In this document: one piece after another, positions 1 to 7,587 of the stretch
Layout: each line of letters starts with the position of its first letter
How positions within the stretch are numbered: position 1 is the first letter of the stretch
Origin: Thermoplasmatota archaeon
Lineage (GTDB): Archaea > Thermoplasmatota > E2 > DHVEG-1
DNA: 58,692 bases
Direction of reading: 5' to 3'
NCBI GenBank assembly: GCA_016930995.1
Contig: JAFGFQ010000151.1
Location: forward strand, 1 to 58,692
Made by a program: the position numbers and the translations under genes
Notes under the pieces: model-generated
Databases searched by the model: none
What the model was told of the DNA's origin: nothing
What the model saw: the letters and a program-made list of their open reading frames with translations, nothing else

Positions 1-4
1 AGGG

Positions 5-912
5 ATGGGATCACTTACACCAGAAATACGGAAACGTATAATTAAAGCTTACAAAAAAGGATACCGCATCAAAGACATCGCATCTGTCTTTGGAGTCAGC
101 CGCTGGGTTATATGGAAATGGAGAAAACGAGCATACCACCGAGGAGTAGACAGTTATCGGAGTCGCTCCCGACGACCACATCATATCCATAAGAAGGTCA
201 ACCAGGAGATAGAGAACGCCATTGTTGTCCTCCGTGACTCATTCAACTGGGGAACTCATCGGATCGCTCTGAATCTTCACCATCCACCAGGATACATCCA
301 CCACCTTCTCACCGCTATCACTGGGAGCGAATGGCATCCAGTGCGAATCAGTCGACAGACAGTGAACACGATTCTGAGGAGACATCGACGGAATGGCTCC
401 CCCTATGAAAAGAATAAAAGAGAATGGAAATATTTCCGTGCACGAAAACCAAATGGCCTCTGGCAGATCGACATCAAAGGACCATTTCTTCTAGATGGAA
501 AACGACTCTACGCTCTAATCATCGTAGATGACCATTCACGATTCATCATCTATTGCAGGCTGTACACCTCGATTCGAAAGGAGGAGGCATCGCTGCCCTC
601 CACGAGGCAGTGAAACACTACGGCCATCCCAGACGACTTCTCTGCGACAATGGATCCCAATTTAAAAGCAACGACCTCAAATGCTGGTGTAAAACACACA
701 AAGTCCTCTATGAACCAGCACCTCCACATTATCCTGAGACTAAAGGGAAAGTCGAACGAGCGATTCGCAATCTCAAAGAAGAGTACCTTATCCTAGACAA
801 GGTATTTGAAAATGCATCGCTTCTTCTGGATGAATATATAGAATGGTTCAACAACGAGCGATATTCCCTAGGGGTCGAGGGAATACCTTCATCATTCTAT
901 TACGAATGTTAG
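5..912 (+). pseudogene. IS481-like DDE transposase, frameshifted
   Basis: Two overlapping reading frames (5-613 and 553-912) together make one IS481/IS3-type transposase of about 290 residues. The first holds the N-terminal helix-turn-helix (residues about 8-45, KGYRIKDIASVFGVSR) and the first catalytic Asp (WQIDIKG). The second holds the second Asp (CDNGSQF) and the Glu (KGKVERAIRNLKEEY). The frame changes by -1 within the purine-rich stretch around 575-590, where KEE in one frame meets GIAALHEA in the other. I see no strong slippery heptamer, so decay or a sequencing error is as likely as programmed frameshifting. The left end of the element lies outside or at the edge of the window and no terminal repeats could be defined. 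Confidence 0.8.
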
Positions 913-943
913 CGATGTCTATTGACATTACATTATCGAAAGG

Positions 944-979
944 TTTAAAAACAACATCTATATTGTAATTATTACAATA
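944..979 (+). promoter_or_regulatory. TATA box and palindromic operator before small wHTH gene
   Basis: A TATA-like TTTAAAA lies at 944-950, after a purine-rich BRE-like stretch. A perfect 9-bp inverted repeat with a 1-nt centre (TATTGTAAT-T-ATTACAATA) spans 961-979. Initiation expected about 25 nt after the TATA box would fall inside the palindrome, the usual place for an archaeal repressor operator. The first gene downstream encodes a small winged-helix protein, so autoregulation is the simplest inference. Confidence 0.6.
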
Positions 980-992
980 GAGTTGTGAAAAA

Positions 993-1232
993 TTGACCAC
1001 TATACGGAAATTTACAAAGATGCTCGATATGTTACAGAAGGAATCTTACTCTCCAACAATGATAGCGAAAAAACTCAATGCGGACAAGCGGACTATAGAT
1101 AAAATGATCCAAGCTAGTATGAAAATGAATATTGTTGATTGTCGTAGCTTGAAGATTAGCGGCAAGGAATACAGAGTTTGTAGTTTATCCAACGATTATC
1201 GAAGAATACGTAACAGAAAAAGAAGGGGGTGA
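993..1232 (+). CDS. Small winged-helix DNA-binding protein
   Basis: A 79-residue basic protein. Residues about 8-60 read as a winged helix-turn-helix: the stretch SYSPTMIAKKLNADKRTIDKM has the spacing of two HTH helices, followed by a short wing (KISGKEYRVC) and a very basic tail (RIRNRKRR). The TTG at 993 is 20 nt after the likely initiation zone; ATG at 1020 (residue 10) is an alternative that still keeps the HTH. The gene ends 3 nt before the next start, so both form an operon. The palindrome at 961-979 suggests it represses itself. It lies between two insertion sequences. Family not identified beyond wHTH. Confidence 0.6.
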   Translation: MTTIRKFTKMLDMLQKESYSPTMIAKKLNADKRTIDKMIQASMKMNIVDCRSLKISGKEYRVCSLSNDYRRIRNRKRRG

Positions 1233-1235
1233 ACA

Positions 1236-1622
1236 ATGAGTAAAAGAAATACCTATCTATATACGATGAGAGACCATTATAAGGTCGTACAATACGGGAT
1301 AACAAAAAATCCTGATGCTCGAGAATTTGATCATCGACGGGATGGAAAACGATTTACTAATATCACTTTCGATATGCAACCTAGAACTCGGGACAGCGCA
1401 AAAACAGAAGAAACAAGGCGGATCAATACATACAAATCCACTCACGACGGACGAAAACCAAGATATAATAAGATATTGAGGGCTTTGAATAACGTACTTG
1501 TATTTTTCACTTACTGTTTTTATTGTGAAAACAGTCTGAAAATGACTATTTTCACTCGTTCCTGGTTCTCAGGTTTCTGTTTTTCCAACCAATTTTCGTA
1601 TTCGTTATCTGGCTACCGCTAA
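1236..1622 (+). CDS. GIY-YIG-like small protein, 3' end hit by IS5 element
   Basis: Residues 1-81 form a compact domain: YLYTMRDHYKVVQYGITKNP resembles the paired GIY and YIG strands, followed by Arg/His-rich residues (AREFDHRRDG) and a Glu (AKTEETRR) in places where GIY-YIG-type proteins carry catalytic residues. This assignment is by eye. A strong ribosome site (GGGGGTG) precedes the ATG. The IS element begins at 1478, inside codon 81. Restoring the site by joining the single TATT copy to 2680 gives Leu then TAA, so the original protein had 81 residues. The present frame keeps residues 1-80 unchanged, reads Leu again at 81, and runs on for 47 IS-encoded residues. The gene is therefore nearly intact with a foreign hydrophobic tail. 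Confidence 0.55.
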   Translation: MSKRNTYLYTMRDHYKVVQYGITKNPDAREFDHRRDGKRFTNITFDMQPRTRDSAKTEETRRINTYKSTHDGRKPRYNKILRALNNVLVFFTYCFYCENSLKMTIFTRSWFSGFCFSNQFSYSLSGYR

Positions 1623-2675
1623 CGGCTTACGATCTAACGTGACCAATTGATACATATTGTACGCGAAACATTTGAACATCTCCTTGATGTGGACTCGTTC
1701 AAGTGTTTTGACCTGTGTTCGATCGCCTTTGAACACTCGTTTGATGACGCTGAACGGGCGTTCACCGGGTGCGCGTACTCTGCTGATTGCTTTGTTTCGT
1801 CTCTGTTCTCCCCCGTTCAATTTTCGTCCTCGGACTGCACGTTTCATTGTCTTATCAACTACACCTGGTGCGGTGAGTTGTTTGCCGAAATATCCTTTAT
1901 CCCGATAGACCGCCTGGTCTCCCTCCGTGACCAAGTCGATGTCACCATCATGTCGATTCGCTGATGTCGCATCATAGTCACGGATGAAATGATGGTCGAC
2001 ATCAATCTTGATGTGTGATTTGTATCCGTAGTGGACCTGCCCGTGTTTCACGCTGTATCCACCATTTTTATCCATGTGTTGAAGCTGTTTCTTGGTGTAC
2101 TCAACTGTTTTTCCCTGACGTCGTGCTCGTTTCTCCTGTTGGATGCGTTTTTTCCCTTGGTCTGCTTCGATGAAGCAGGCGTCTTGGATGACGCCTTTTT
2201 TGATCGTGTAGCCTTTGGAGTCCAGCTGCCGTTGCAGTTCATCCCAGATCTTTTCGTCCACCTTGGCTTCTTTCAGCCGGTCCCTGATTTTCCAGATGGT
2301 GGTGAAGTCAGGGATCTGGTCAGGGAAGCCGAGGAAGTTGCGGAAGCTGAGACGGTCAAGGCATTGGAATTCCAATTCAGGGTCTGAAAGTCCGTACCAT
2401 GCTTGAAGCAGCATGGAACGGACGACGATGAGTTCATCGGTGTGCGGGCGGCCACCGATGATTTCATTGTCATGGAAGACGCTTTTGACAAGTGGGATGA
2501 ATGGTTTCCAGTCGATCTGGTGTTTCATCAGTTCTAGTCGGTCGCCTAGGCCTTTGACTTTCTGGTAGTGTTGGTTTAAAATAAATCGGTCAAAACTCAT
2601 CCGTACCACTCCTGGTAATAGGTATGGTGAAGGAGCATTTAGAGGTTTGTACGGAGGGGGTTATTCAAAACCCTC
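1478..2675 (-). mobile_element. Complete IS5-family insertion sequence
   Basis: The ends are a 16-bp inverted repeat: GAGGGCTTTGAATAAC at 1478-1493 and the complement of GAGGGTTTTGAATAAC at 2660-2675 (15 of 16 identical). They are flanked by a 4-bp direct repeat, TATT at 1474-1477 and 2676-2679, as expected for an IS5 target duplication. The 1198-bp element holds one transposase gene on the minus strand. Intact ends, intact transposase and identical target repeats indicate a recent insertion. Confidence 0.9.
1605..2600 (-). CDS. IS5-family DDE transposase
   Basis: A full-length transposase of about 331 residues. The N-terminal DUF772-like region (residues about 30-110, with RPHTDELIVVRSMLLQAWYGLSDPELE and SFRNFLGF) precedes a DDE core: Asp in QDACFIEADQG, Asp in YRDKGYFG and Glu in RVRAPGERPFSVIKRVF. 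The ATG at 2600 follows AGGAGTGG; a GTG at 2609 is also possible. The C-terminus lies about 110 bp from the left inverted repeat. The gene is uninterrupted, so the element may be active. Confidence 0.9.
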   Translation of the reverse strand: MSFDRFILNQHYQKVKGLGDRLELMKHQIDWKPFIPLVKSVFHDNEIIGGRPHTDELIVVRSMLLQAWYGLSDPELEFQCLDRLSFRNFLGFPDQIPDFTTIWKIRDRLKEAKVDEKIWDELQRQLDSKGYTIKKGVIQDACFIEADQGKKRIQQEKRARRQGKTVEYTKKQLQHMDKNGGYSVKHGQVHYGYKSHIKIDVDHHFIRDYDATSANRHDGDIDLVTEGDQAVYRDKGYFGKQLTAPGVVDKTMKRAVRGRKLNGGEQRRNKAISRVRAPGERPFSVIKRVFKGDRTQVKTLERVHIKEMFKCFAYNMYQLVTLDRKPLAVAR

Positions 2676-2705
2676 TATTATAATTCACTGATAAGTTCGT
2701 GTTCC

Positions 2706-2755
2706 TTTTCCCGCGGGACATTAAAAAGAAAAGAGAGATAGAGTCCACGGGAAAA
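2706..2755. terminator. Imperfect hairpin between convergent genes
   Basis: Arms TTTTCCCGCGGGAC (2706-2719) and GTCCACGGGAAAA (2743-2755) pair over about 12 bp with one bulge, enclosing an A-rich loop of 23 nt. The hairpin sits downstream of both the GIY-YIG-like gene (plus strand) and the methyltransferase (minus strand), so it could end transcription from both sides. It is outside the IS element. Confidence 0.4.
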
Positions 2756-2771
2756 TATTAATAATTAATAC

Positions 2772-3452
2772 TCAAGGATGAATCTCACAAAAAAGGCTTG
2801 ATTCATCCACCTCGACGATATTCGTTTTTACATTAAATCCGCGTGTTAAAGCCCTGAATCGTTCTTCGTTAACCGTTGTTGCAGTAAATCCATCTTTGCA
2901 GACGATAACGTCGTCTCCGGTTTTTTCAGAGTCTATTTCCCCGATTAATCCTGCTTCCGATTGTAATTGAAACCAGTGCATCCTGTGGTCCCAAAATTTG
3001 TCTGAATAACTTGAAAAGAGTATGGTTCCACACGATTTTGTCACCCGGATACTTTCCCGTATCAAATCAGCCTTATTTACATGAAAGGCCGAGATGCCGT
3101 TTTGGATACAGACGACGGTATCGAAAGCCTGATTGGCGAATGCAAGCCCAAGAGCATCCATCCTCGCTAGGTGACAGTTTTGAATGCCTTGAACCGTTTC
3201 TTTGGCCAGATTCAGACTTTGAAGGGATATGTCGATGCCGATTACGAGATTTGCTCTTTGGGCTAGTGATGGCAATATCCGCCCATAGCCGCAGCCAAGT
3301 TCCAAAACAAAATCCTTTTTATTGATTTTATTAAGGACATGATTCACTTCTGCTTCAAGATATTGCTGGATGCGTGGAGGAGCGATTTGGTAACAGCTTT
3401 TTAGTTTGTTTGCTGAAAGCTTTTCATTGTAATATTTTTTTTCAGGACGCAT
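2772..3452 (-). CDS. Class I SAM-dependent methyltransferase
   Basis: A 226-residue protein with the SAM fold: motif I VLELGCGYGR (residues about 48-57), the acidic end of strand 2 (VIGIDIS), motif around DALGLAF and FDTVVCIQNG, and the post-core strand TILFSSYS. It belongs to the broad methyltransf_11/25 group and no substrate can be read from the sequence. A TATA-like TTTAAAT (3493-3499, read on the minus strand) lies about 40 nt before the ATG. The gene is monocistronic, between the IS elements and the ubiquitin-like operon. A role with either neighbour is not shown. Confidence 0.8.
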   Translation of the reverse strand: MRPEKKYYNEKLSANKLKSCYQIAPPRIQQYLEAEVNHVLNKINKKDFVLELGCGYGRILPSLAQRANLVIGIDISLQSLNLAKETVQGIQNCHLARMDALGLAFANQAFDTVVCIQNGISAFHVNKADLIRESIRVTKSCGTILFSSYSDKFWDHRMHWFQLQSEAGLIGEIDSEKTGDDVIVCKDGFTATTVNEERFRALTRGFNVKTNIVEVDESSLFCEIHP

Positions 3453-3767
3453 GACTTTCTCCTGATTATATAAACATATATTCGATGGATAATTTAAATC
3501 TCACCAACCCAACCTGATGAAATGGTGCCTGTCGCCATGAACGGACGACCTTCTGTCCGTTAGCAACTCTTGTACATCATTGAACCACACACCCTGTGTG
3601 GTTACCCGCTTCACTTTTTGCAAAGAGGGAACGACAACCAATACAACCAATGCAGAGAGGGGCCAATTAATTTATTTTCCTTCCCCCCTTCAACGGCGGG
3701 AAGAAATAAGGATTTTGGAAATTAATTCGTTTTTTACAGGAGAAGTGCGAAGAAAAAGACGGGAAGA
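3453..3767. other. 315-bp gene-free stretch with two tandem hairpins
   Basis: The right-hand part lies downstream of the ATPase gene and the left-hand part is the methyltransferase promoter. Two perfect hairpins lie in tandem: AACGGAC/GTCCGTT at 3540-3546 and 3555-3561 (8-nt loop), and AACCACACA/TGTGTGGTT at 3583-3591 and 3595-3603 (3-nt loop). They could be terminator, small RNA or an element boundary. A 74-codon frame at 3580-3804 has no recognisable features and runs antisense into the ATPase gene; I do not call it. Confidence 0.5.
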
Positions 3768-6158
3768 TTATATCTTTAGAATTTCGGGGAGCAAATCGAT
3801 CTGAGTATACGTCAATACTATGATGTCCTGCGTCTTTGCACCTAGCATTTCCACGATGTCACTTTTTGCCTCTTGATCGTTGCAGATAATTACGATTCTA
3901 TCAGCCCATTTCGAATCCCGCTTTACATTGCGAAGGATCTGATTCTTGTCGTGCGACTTTCCGGTTTCAACCTCGATTGCAACCTTAACCTTCCCGTTTT
4001 CCGCCCTGACATCACAGCCTTTTTCCACTTCAACTTTCCATCCCCTCAGCACCGATGCTGCCTTGTCTTTTATAATGATGTGTTCGGTTTTCCCGTATTG
4101 CGGTGCCGTCTTCTCCGCCTCCCGGTCTACGTATCTAAAACCCCTTTCGGTTGGCCTGTAGACAATCTTTGGCCTGCCGGGTCCGTTTCTTACCTTTTCC
4201 TCTGATAATAGACCGTCTCTAACCAGTTTTTTCTTTATGTCGTAGCCTCGCCTCGTTTTTATCCCCAGAGTTTTTATCACTTCGGTCAACGGAGCGTTCG
4301 GTTTCTGAATTAATGCCTCGAGGAACTTTTTCTCGATGGGCTTTTCAAGTTCGGGGTTTACATAGGGTGCGGATTCTCCTGTGAACCGTCTCATCGTCTC
4401 TTCTATCCTGCAGTCAAGAACGAGCTTGGTGTCTGGCGGTGGTGGCATGTTTACTCTAAGCGGGAAGTTGACAGAAGGAATCTTGACGATTGCCTGCCCC
4501 GTACGCAGGTAGGACAGGGATTCAAGTTGTTCCTTTGTGAGGCCCCCCAGCGCGTCCCGGACGATTAGCTTGTCCCAAGTCTGCTCCTGCCTGAAGATTA
4601 TCTTTGTCGCCGTGTTTCGGACGACTTCCTCCCTGATACCCTGCGGAAGCTGGTAAGGACCTTGGTGAGAGCAGATAAGGCCCTGCCTGAACTTGCGTGC
4701 CTCGGAAAGCATCTTCCTTATGACCTCCAAATCCGCGTAGCGATAGAAATCGTCAAGGACGAGAACGTGCGGCGAGAGGTCGTCCATCCTGAGGCTGTCC
4801 CACCAGAGGATTAGGAACACGCAGGCAAAGAACATCCTCACCTCGGTAGGTAGCTGGTCTAGTTCAATGATGACGTTCCTTCTGCGGAGCTGCGGGAAGG
4901 AGAGGGAGGAATGGGAACGGTTGAAGATCCTGCCGTAGAAATCCTTGGTGAACTTGTCCAGCTTCAGCGTAAGCGCTTTCATGCCCTTGTCGGACATCAC
5001 CATGATTGCCTCACTGATGTTCGGGTCGTTCTTTCCAGTATAAAGCATGGCCAGCGACTGCCTGAGTCTTGCTTCCTGAATCTCACCGAGGATGAACATC
5101 TGTTTCATTAGCGATATGAAGTTTTCAATCCGTTCCCAGACGAGAACCTCCCGCGGTGCATTGGTCTCGAACAGCTCCAGCGGGTTTATGGAAAGGTTGC
5201 CCAGAAACGGGTTCAGAATGATTGTGTCGTCGCGCAGTTTCCCGTTCTGGTCGCCGGCGAGGTCCCGGTATTCGTTGTGCCAGTCAAGAATGCAGAACTT
5301 CATGCCGGTTTCCCGTATTTTGATAAGCAGGTTTTTCAGGAACGTCGTTTTTCCCGTTCCGCTGGCTCCCCAGACCGCCATGTGTTCAAGGAGTTTTTCT
5401 ACCTCGAGCCTGACGTAGTCTATTTCTCCGATCTTGAACTCCGCTGGCTCGCCCAGCTCTATGCCTGTGAATGGACCGCTGGGCATGGGAAACTTCATCT
5501 TTTTCACCTGCTCAATGCCGTAAGTCAGCGGTAACTGAAAATAAGCAATAGCGTGCTTCAGCTCGAGGAACGTGCTGTACGTTTGTTTACCTTTGAGAAG
5601 TTTTTTCAGGCCTTTTTTCGGGTTGGGATCCATGACCAAGTAAACGGAATTCTGATCGTAGATGGCTCCTATCAGTGATGTGGTTACAGCCACGTTTCTT
5701 CTTGTCTCAATATCGGAACCCCACAGGACGATTGAGAAGGACGTCTTGAACGGACAGTTGAGGTTCGGGGAATGGATCGGCTCGAACCTCGCAACCATGC
5801 AGGCTTTTATCCCCAAGTCAAGGTATTTGGAGACAAGCACGTCCACCTGGTTCTTTGCGACAAACGGGGTTCCCACGATGTGGATCAATGCGCTAGGTTT
5901 TTCGAGGTTTGGGAATTCCATCTCCTCGCATCCGCAGCCGTCAAGCATGCTTTTCATCAGCTCAATTTTTTCCCCTGCGACGTTTTTTCTGAGGAATGAC
6001 TTGTCCGAAACCGAGATGAAAACGTGCGTCTGTGCGTCGGCGATCACTGCCAGCTCTACGCCAACCGATGCCTTGTTCATCCGTCTCAGAAATTCGCTTG
6101 GGCTGAAGTCGTCGAGAGCCACAACTTTCAATGTCTTTTTCTGGAAGTTCTCTTTCAT
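3768..6158 (-). CDS. HerA/VirB4-like pump ATPase with wHTH and nuclease-like C-terminus
   Basis: A 796-residue protein of the HerA-FtsK superfamily (DUF87/VirB4/TraC-like). Residues 1-240 look like the divergent N-terminal domain of VirB4-type ATPases. Walker A is GASGTGKTT at 264-272, Walker B HVLVLDD at 464-470, and a sensor-like strand LICSHQG follows. Residues about 605-680 form a winged helix (TEVIKTLGIKTRRGYDIKKKLV, then GPGRPKIVYRPTERG). Residues about 697-790 resemble a PD-(D/E)XK domain (D716, then E729-V-E731), though the usual Lys is not obvious. The ATG at 6158 is chosen because it overlaps the preceding stop as ATGA; the frame is open further upstream without support. Last gene of the seven-gene Ubl operon. 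Inferred role: membrane-anchored DNA or protein pump. Confidence 0.8.
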   Translation of the reverse strand: MKENFQKKTLKVVALDDFSPSEFLRRMNKASVGVELAVIADAQTHVFISVSDKSFLRKNVAGEKIELMKSMLDGCGCEEMEFPNLEKPSALIHIVGTPFVAKNQVDVLVSKYLDLGIKACMVARFEPIHSPNLNCPFKTSFSIVLWGSDIETRRNVAVTTSLIGAIYDQNSVYLVMDPNPKKGLKKLLKGKQTYSTFLELKHAIAYFQLPLTYGIEQVKKMKFPMPSGPFTGIELGEPAEFKIGEIDYVRLEVEKLLEHMAVWGASGTGKTTFLKNLLIKIRETGMKFCILDWHNEYRDLAGDQNGKLRDDTIILNPFLGNLSINPLELFETNAPREVLVWERIENFISLMKQMFILGEIQEARLRQSLAMLYTGKNDPNISEAIMVMSDKGMKALTLKLDKFTKDFYGRIFNRSHSSLSFPQLRRRNVIIELDQLPTEVRMFFACVFLILWWDSLRMDDLSPHVLVLDDFYRYADLEVIRKMLSEARKFRQGLICSHQGPYQLPQGIREEVVRNTATKIIFRQEQTWDKLIVRDALGGLTKEQLESLSYLRTGQAIVKIPSVNFPLRVNMPPPPDTKLVLDCRIEETMRRFTGESAPYVNPELEKPIEKKFLEALIQKPNAPLTEVIKTLGIKTRRGYDIKKKLVRDGLLSEEKVRNGPGRPKIVYRPTERGFRYVDREAEKTAPQYGKTEHIIIKDKAASVLRGWKVEVEKGCDVRAENGKVKVAIEVETGKSHDKNQILRNVKRDSKWADRIVIICNDQEAKSDIVEMLGAKTQDIIVLTYTQIDLLPEILKI

Positions 6159-6352
6159 CTTCTCAGCCCTTTGATTGCACCGATCACCCAGATTATGAAC
6201 CCTGCACCGGCCATGCTGAAGAAAGCGGGAACGTAGGAGCGGTTCGTTGCGAACCAGATTGCCAGCATGATGAGGATGAAACATAGAACGACCGTCAGCA
6301 TCGTCGTGGCGTCCTGCATGACGCTTGGCGGCTCAATGATTCCTTGTTGCAT
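6155..6352 (-). CDS. Small two-TM membrane protein, coupled to pump ATPase
   Basis: A 65-residue protein with two predicted membrane segments, about residues 18-35 (MLTVVLCFILIMLAIWF) and 42-60 (VPAFFSMAGAGFIIWVIGA), and a basic end (KGLRR). It overlaps the upstream Ubl gene by 20 nt and the downstream ATPase gene by 4 nt (ATGA), so it is translated with both. Size, topology and position directly before a VirB4/HerA-like ATPase recall VirB3/TrbD of type IV secretion systems. That comparison rests on layout, not on sequence similarity. Confidence 0.65.
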   Translation of the reverse strand: MQQGIIEPPSVMQDATTMLTVVLCFILIMLAIWFATNRSYVPAFFSMAGAGFIIWVIGAIKGLRR

Positions 6353-6641
6353 CGTCCCACCTTTTACCGCTCAGTTTATTGAGAAAATTTTTAGATGCGA
6401 TATTTACGTGTTTTGGAACGAGAGAAAGCGTGTCGTTTTCCTTGATGCCACATTCTTTAAGCGATGCCTTGTCTCTGAGGATCATATCATCTTTAATTAG
6501 CATCGATACGTTTGAGGAGTCTGAGGGCAGAATCAGTTTCAGGAAAACCTGATTTTTTATACGTTTTATCGTGTCGTTTTCATCAGCCTCAATTTCCAAT
6601 TTTAGACCTAATCCCAAGATACTCGTTACGTATATTTTCAT
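6333..6641 (-). CDS. Stand-alone ubiquitin-like protein without Gly-Gly
   Basis: A 102-residue protein. Residues 1-77 read as a beta-grasp ubiquitin fold: MKIYVTSILGLGLKLEIEAD matches the first hairpin of ubiquitin, DTIKRIKNQV the helix, and ASLKECGIKENDTLSLVPK the last loop and strand (compare TLSDYNIQKESTLHLV of ubiquitin). A 25-residue tail follows and ends in TRNH, with no terminal Gly-Gly; the only Gly in the tail is G92 (LSGK). It could be trimmed by the operon's JAMM peptidase, or act without conjugation like YukD of type VII secretion. It lies between the two small membrane protein genes. The ATG follows an AGGAGG-like site (rc of cctcct at 6650-6655). Confidence 0.8.
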   Translation of the reverse strand: MKIYVTSILGLGLKLEIEADENDTIKRIKNQVFLKLILPSDSSNVSMLIKDDMILRDKASLKECGIKENDTLSLVPKHVNIASKNFLNKLSGKRWDDATRNH

Positions 6642-6676
6642 TTCAATACCTCCTGATTTTTAACACGTTCTTTGAA

Positions 6677-6895
6677 TTAGAAACGCCTCGTTGCATGTCC
6701 TCCTCCGTATGACCAGCATAGCACGGTTATAAGCAGGACGACTGCGAGGTAAGGGACGAAGACCGAAGCGAGAATGATGGCGGCGTAGAACAGCGGGTGG
6801 GGATAGCGGAGGATCCAGCCGCCCACCAATCCAAATGCTAAGATGGCCACCTGCAATCCCCGCCGGAACGAGTCGATGAGATTTACTTGCTGCAT
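6677..6895 (-). CDS. Small two-TM membrane protein within Ubl operon
   Basis: Starting at the ATG at 6895 gives 72 residues with two hydrophobic segments (about 13-28 VAILAFGLVGGWIL and 34-62 LFYAAIILASVFVPYLAVVLLITVLCW) and a basic tail (HATRRF). The frame is open further upstream but that part runs through the E1 gene in another frame and looks non-coding. The chosen start overlaps the E1 gene end by 13 nt, consistent with coupled translation. It starts MQQ like the 65-aa membrane protein, but otherwise the two are not clearly related. Perhaps a membrane partner of the ATPase, in the place of VirB2/TrbC; inferred from layout only. Confidence 0.65.
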   Translation of the reverse strand: MQQVNLIDSFRRGLQVAILAFGLVGGWILRYPHPLFYAAIILASVFVPYLAVVLLITVLCWSYGGGHATRRF

Positions 6896-7587
6896 AGTTT
6901 GCACCCCGGGTTGTGTTCGAGCCATACGGGTGAAGTCTTTCCCTGCTGAAGGTCGAAATAAAGCAACGGATGGGTCTCCTTCCCGAAGAGATGATTCAGG
7001 AGCTCGGCGACTTGTAGGTTCGCCGCGTATGATGCGACGAAGTAGGCGGTCGGTATCACCTGTTCGGAGCACCCGACACGCCTTTCCGTCTCTTTCATAA
7101 GCGCTGGCCAACATTCCATGCAAGAGGTTTTACCTGGCAGAACGAATCGCAGAGTTCCTGTGTAGTTCTCTATCCCCACGTCGATATACGGTTTTCCGCT
7201 GATGATTGCCTCATAGTTCAGGGCGAAACGTGCACCATGGTTGTCGAAATTGCCGAAGAATACGTCTGGGTCGAAGTAGTCGAATTCGACGTCCTGAACT
7301 TTCGCCGTTACACCGATTATGTTCGTATCGCTGAACTCAGCAATTATTTCCTTGAGGGCATTGACCTTGGTTTTCCCTATCTGGCTCCTGCGGTAGACTT
7401 GGTTGCCGATGTTGTGTTCCTCAAGAACATCCTTATCGATGACGATGATTTTTCCGACCCCGATGCGTGCGAGCGTCACAACCGCCTGGGAACCGGTGGC
7501 GCCGATGCCACCAATGAGGACTGTCGTTGCCCGCACTTTGTCCTTGTTCCAGCCATCAAGGAGCTCATGCCTGAACTGCGTCTTCAT
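6883..7587 (-). CDS. E1-like ThiF/MoeB-family activating enzyme
   Basis: A 234-residue E1-type adenylating enzyme. Nucleotide-binding loop LIGGIGATGS (24-33), acidic VIDKDVLEEHN (49-59), the NIGNQVYRR Arg-finger region (59-67), and paired zinc ligands C156-x2-C159 and C229-x2-C232 are all present. C173 (VGCSEQ) lies in the crossover region where thioester-forming E1 enzymes carry the catalytic Cys. The ATG at 7587 overlaps the JAB stop as ATGA; an upstream in-frame extension is not supported. Its substrate is inferred to be one of the two Ubl domains in the operon. A sulfur-transfer role (ThiS/MoaD-like) is the alternative, but the neighbouring E2 argues for conjugation. Confidence 0.85.
   Translation of the reverse strand: MKTQFRHELLDGWNKDKVRATTVLIGGIGATGSQAVVTLARIGVGKIIVIDKDVLEEHNIGNQVYRRSQIGKTKVNALKEIIAEFSDTNIIGVTAKVQDVEFDYFDPDVFFGNFDNHGARFALNYEAIISGKPYIDVGIENYTGTLRFVLPGKTSCMECWPALMKETERRVGCSEQVIPTAYFVASYAANLQVAELLNHLFGKETHPLLYFDLQQGKTSPVWLEHNPGCKLCSK

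Noticed and set aside
1647..2406. Several plus-strand frames inside the IS5 element
   Set aside because: They are antisense to the conserved transposase and show no independent features.
3580..3804. 74-codon plus-strand frame after the ATPase gene
   Set aside because: It begins within a perfect hairpin, runs antisense into the ATPase gene and shows no recognisable motif.
6896..7123. N-terminal extension of the 72-aa membrane protein to 148 residues
   Set aside because: The extra part is out of frame inside the E1 gene and has the Arg/Ser-rich composition of a shadow frame; the ATG at 6895 fits the overlap pattern of the operon.
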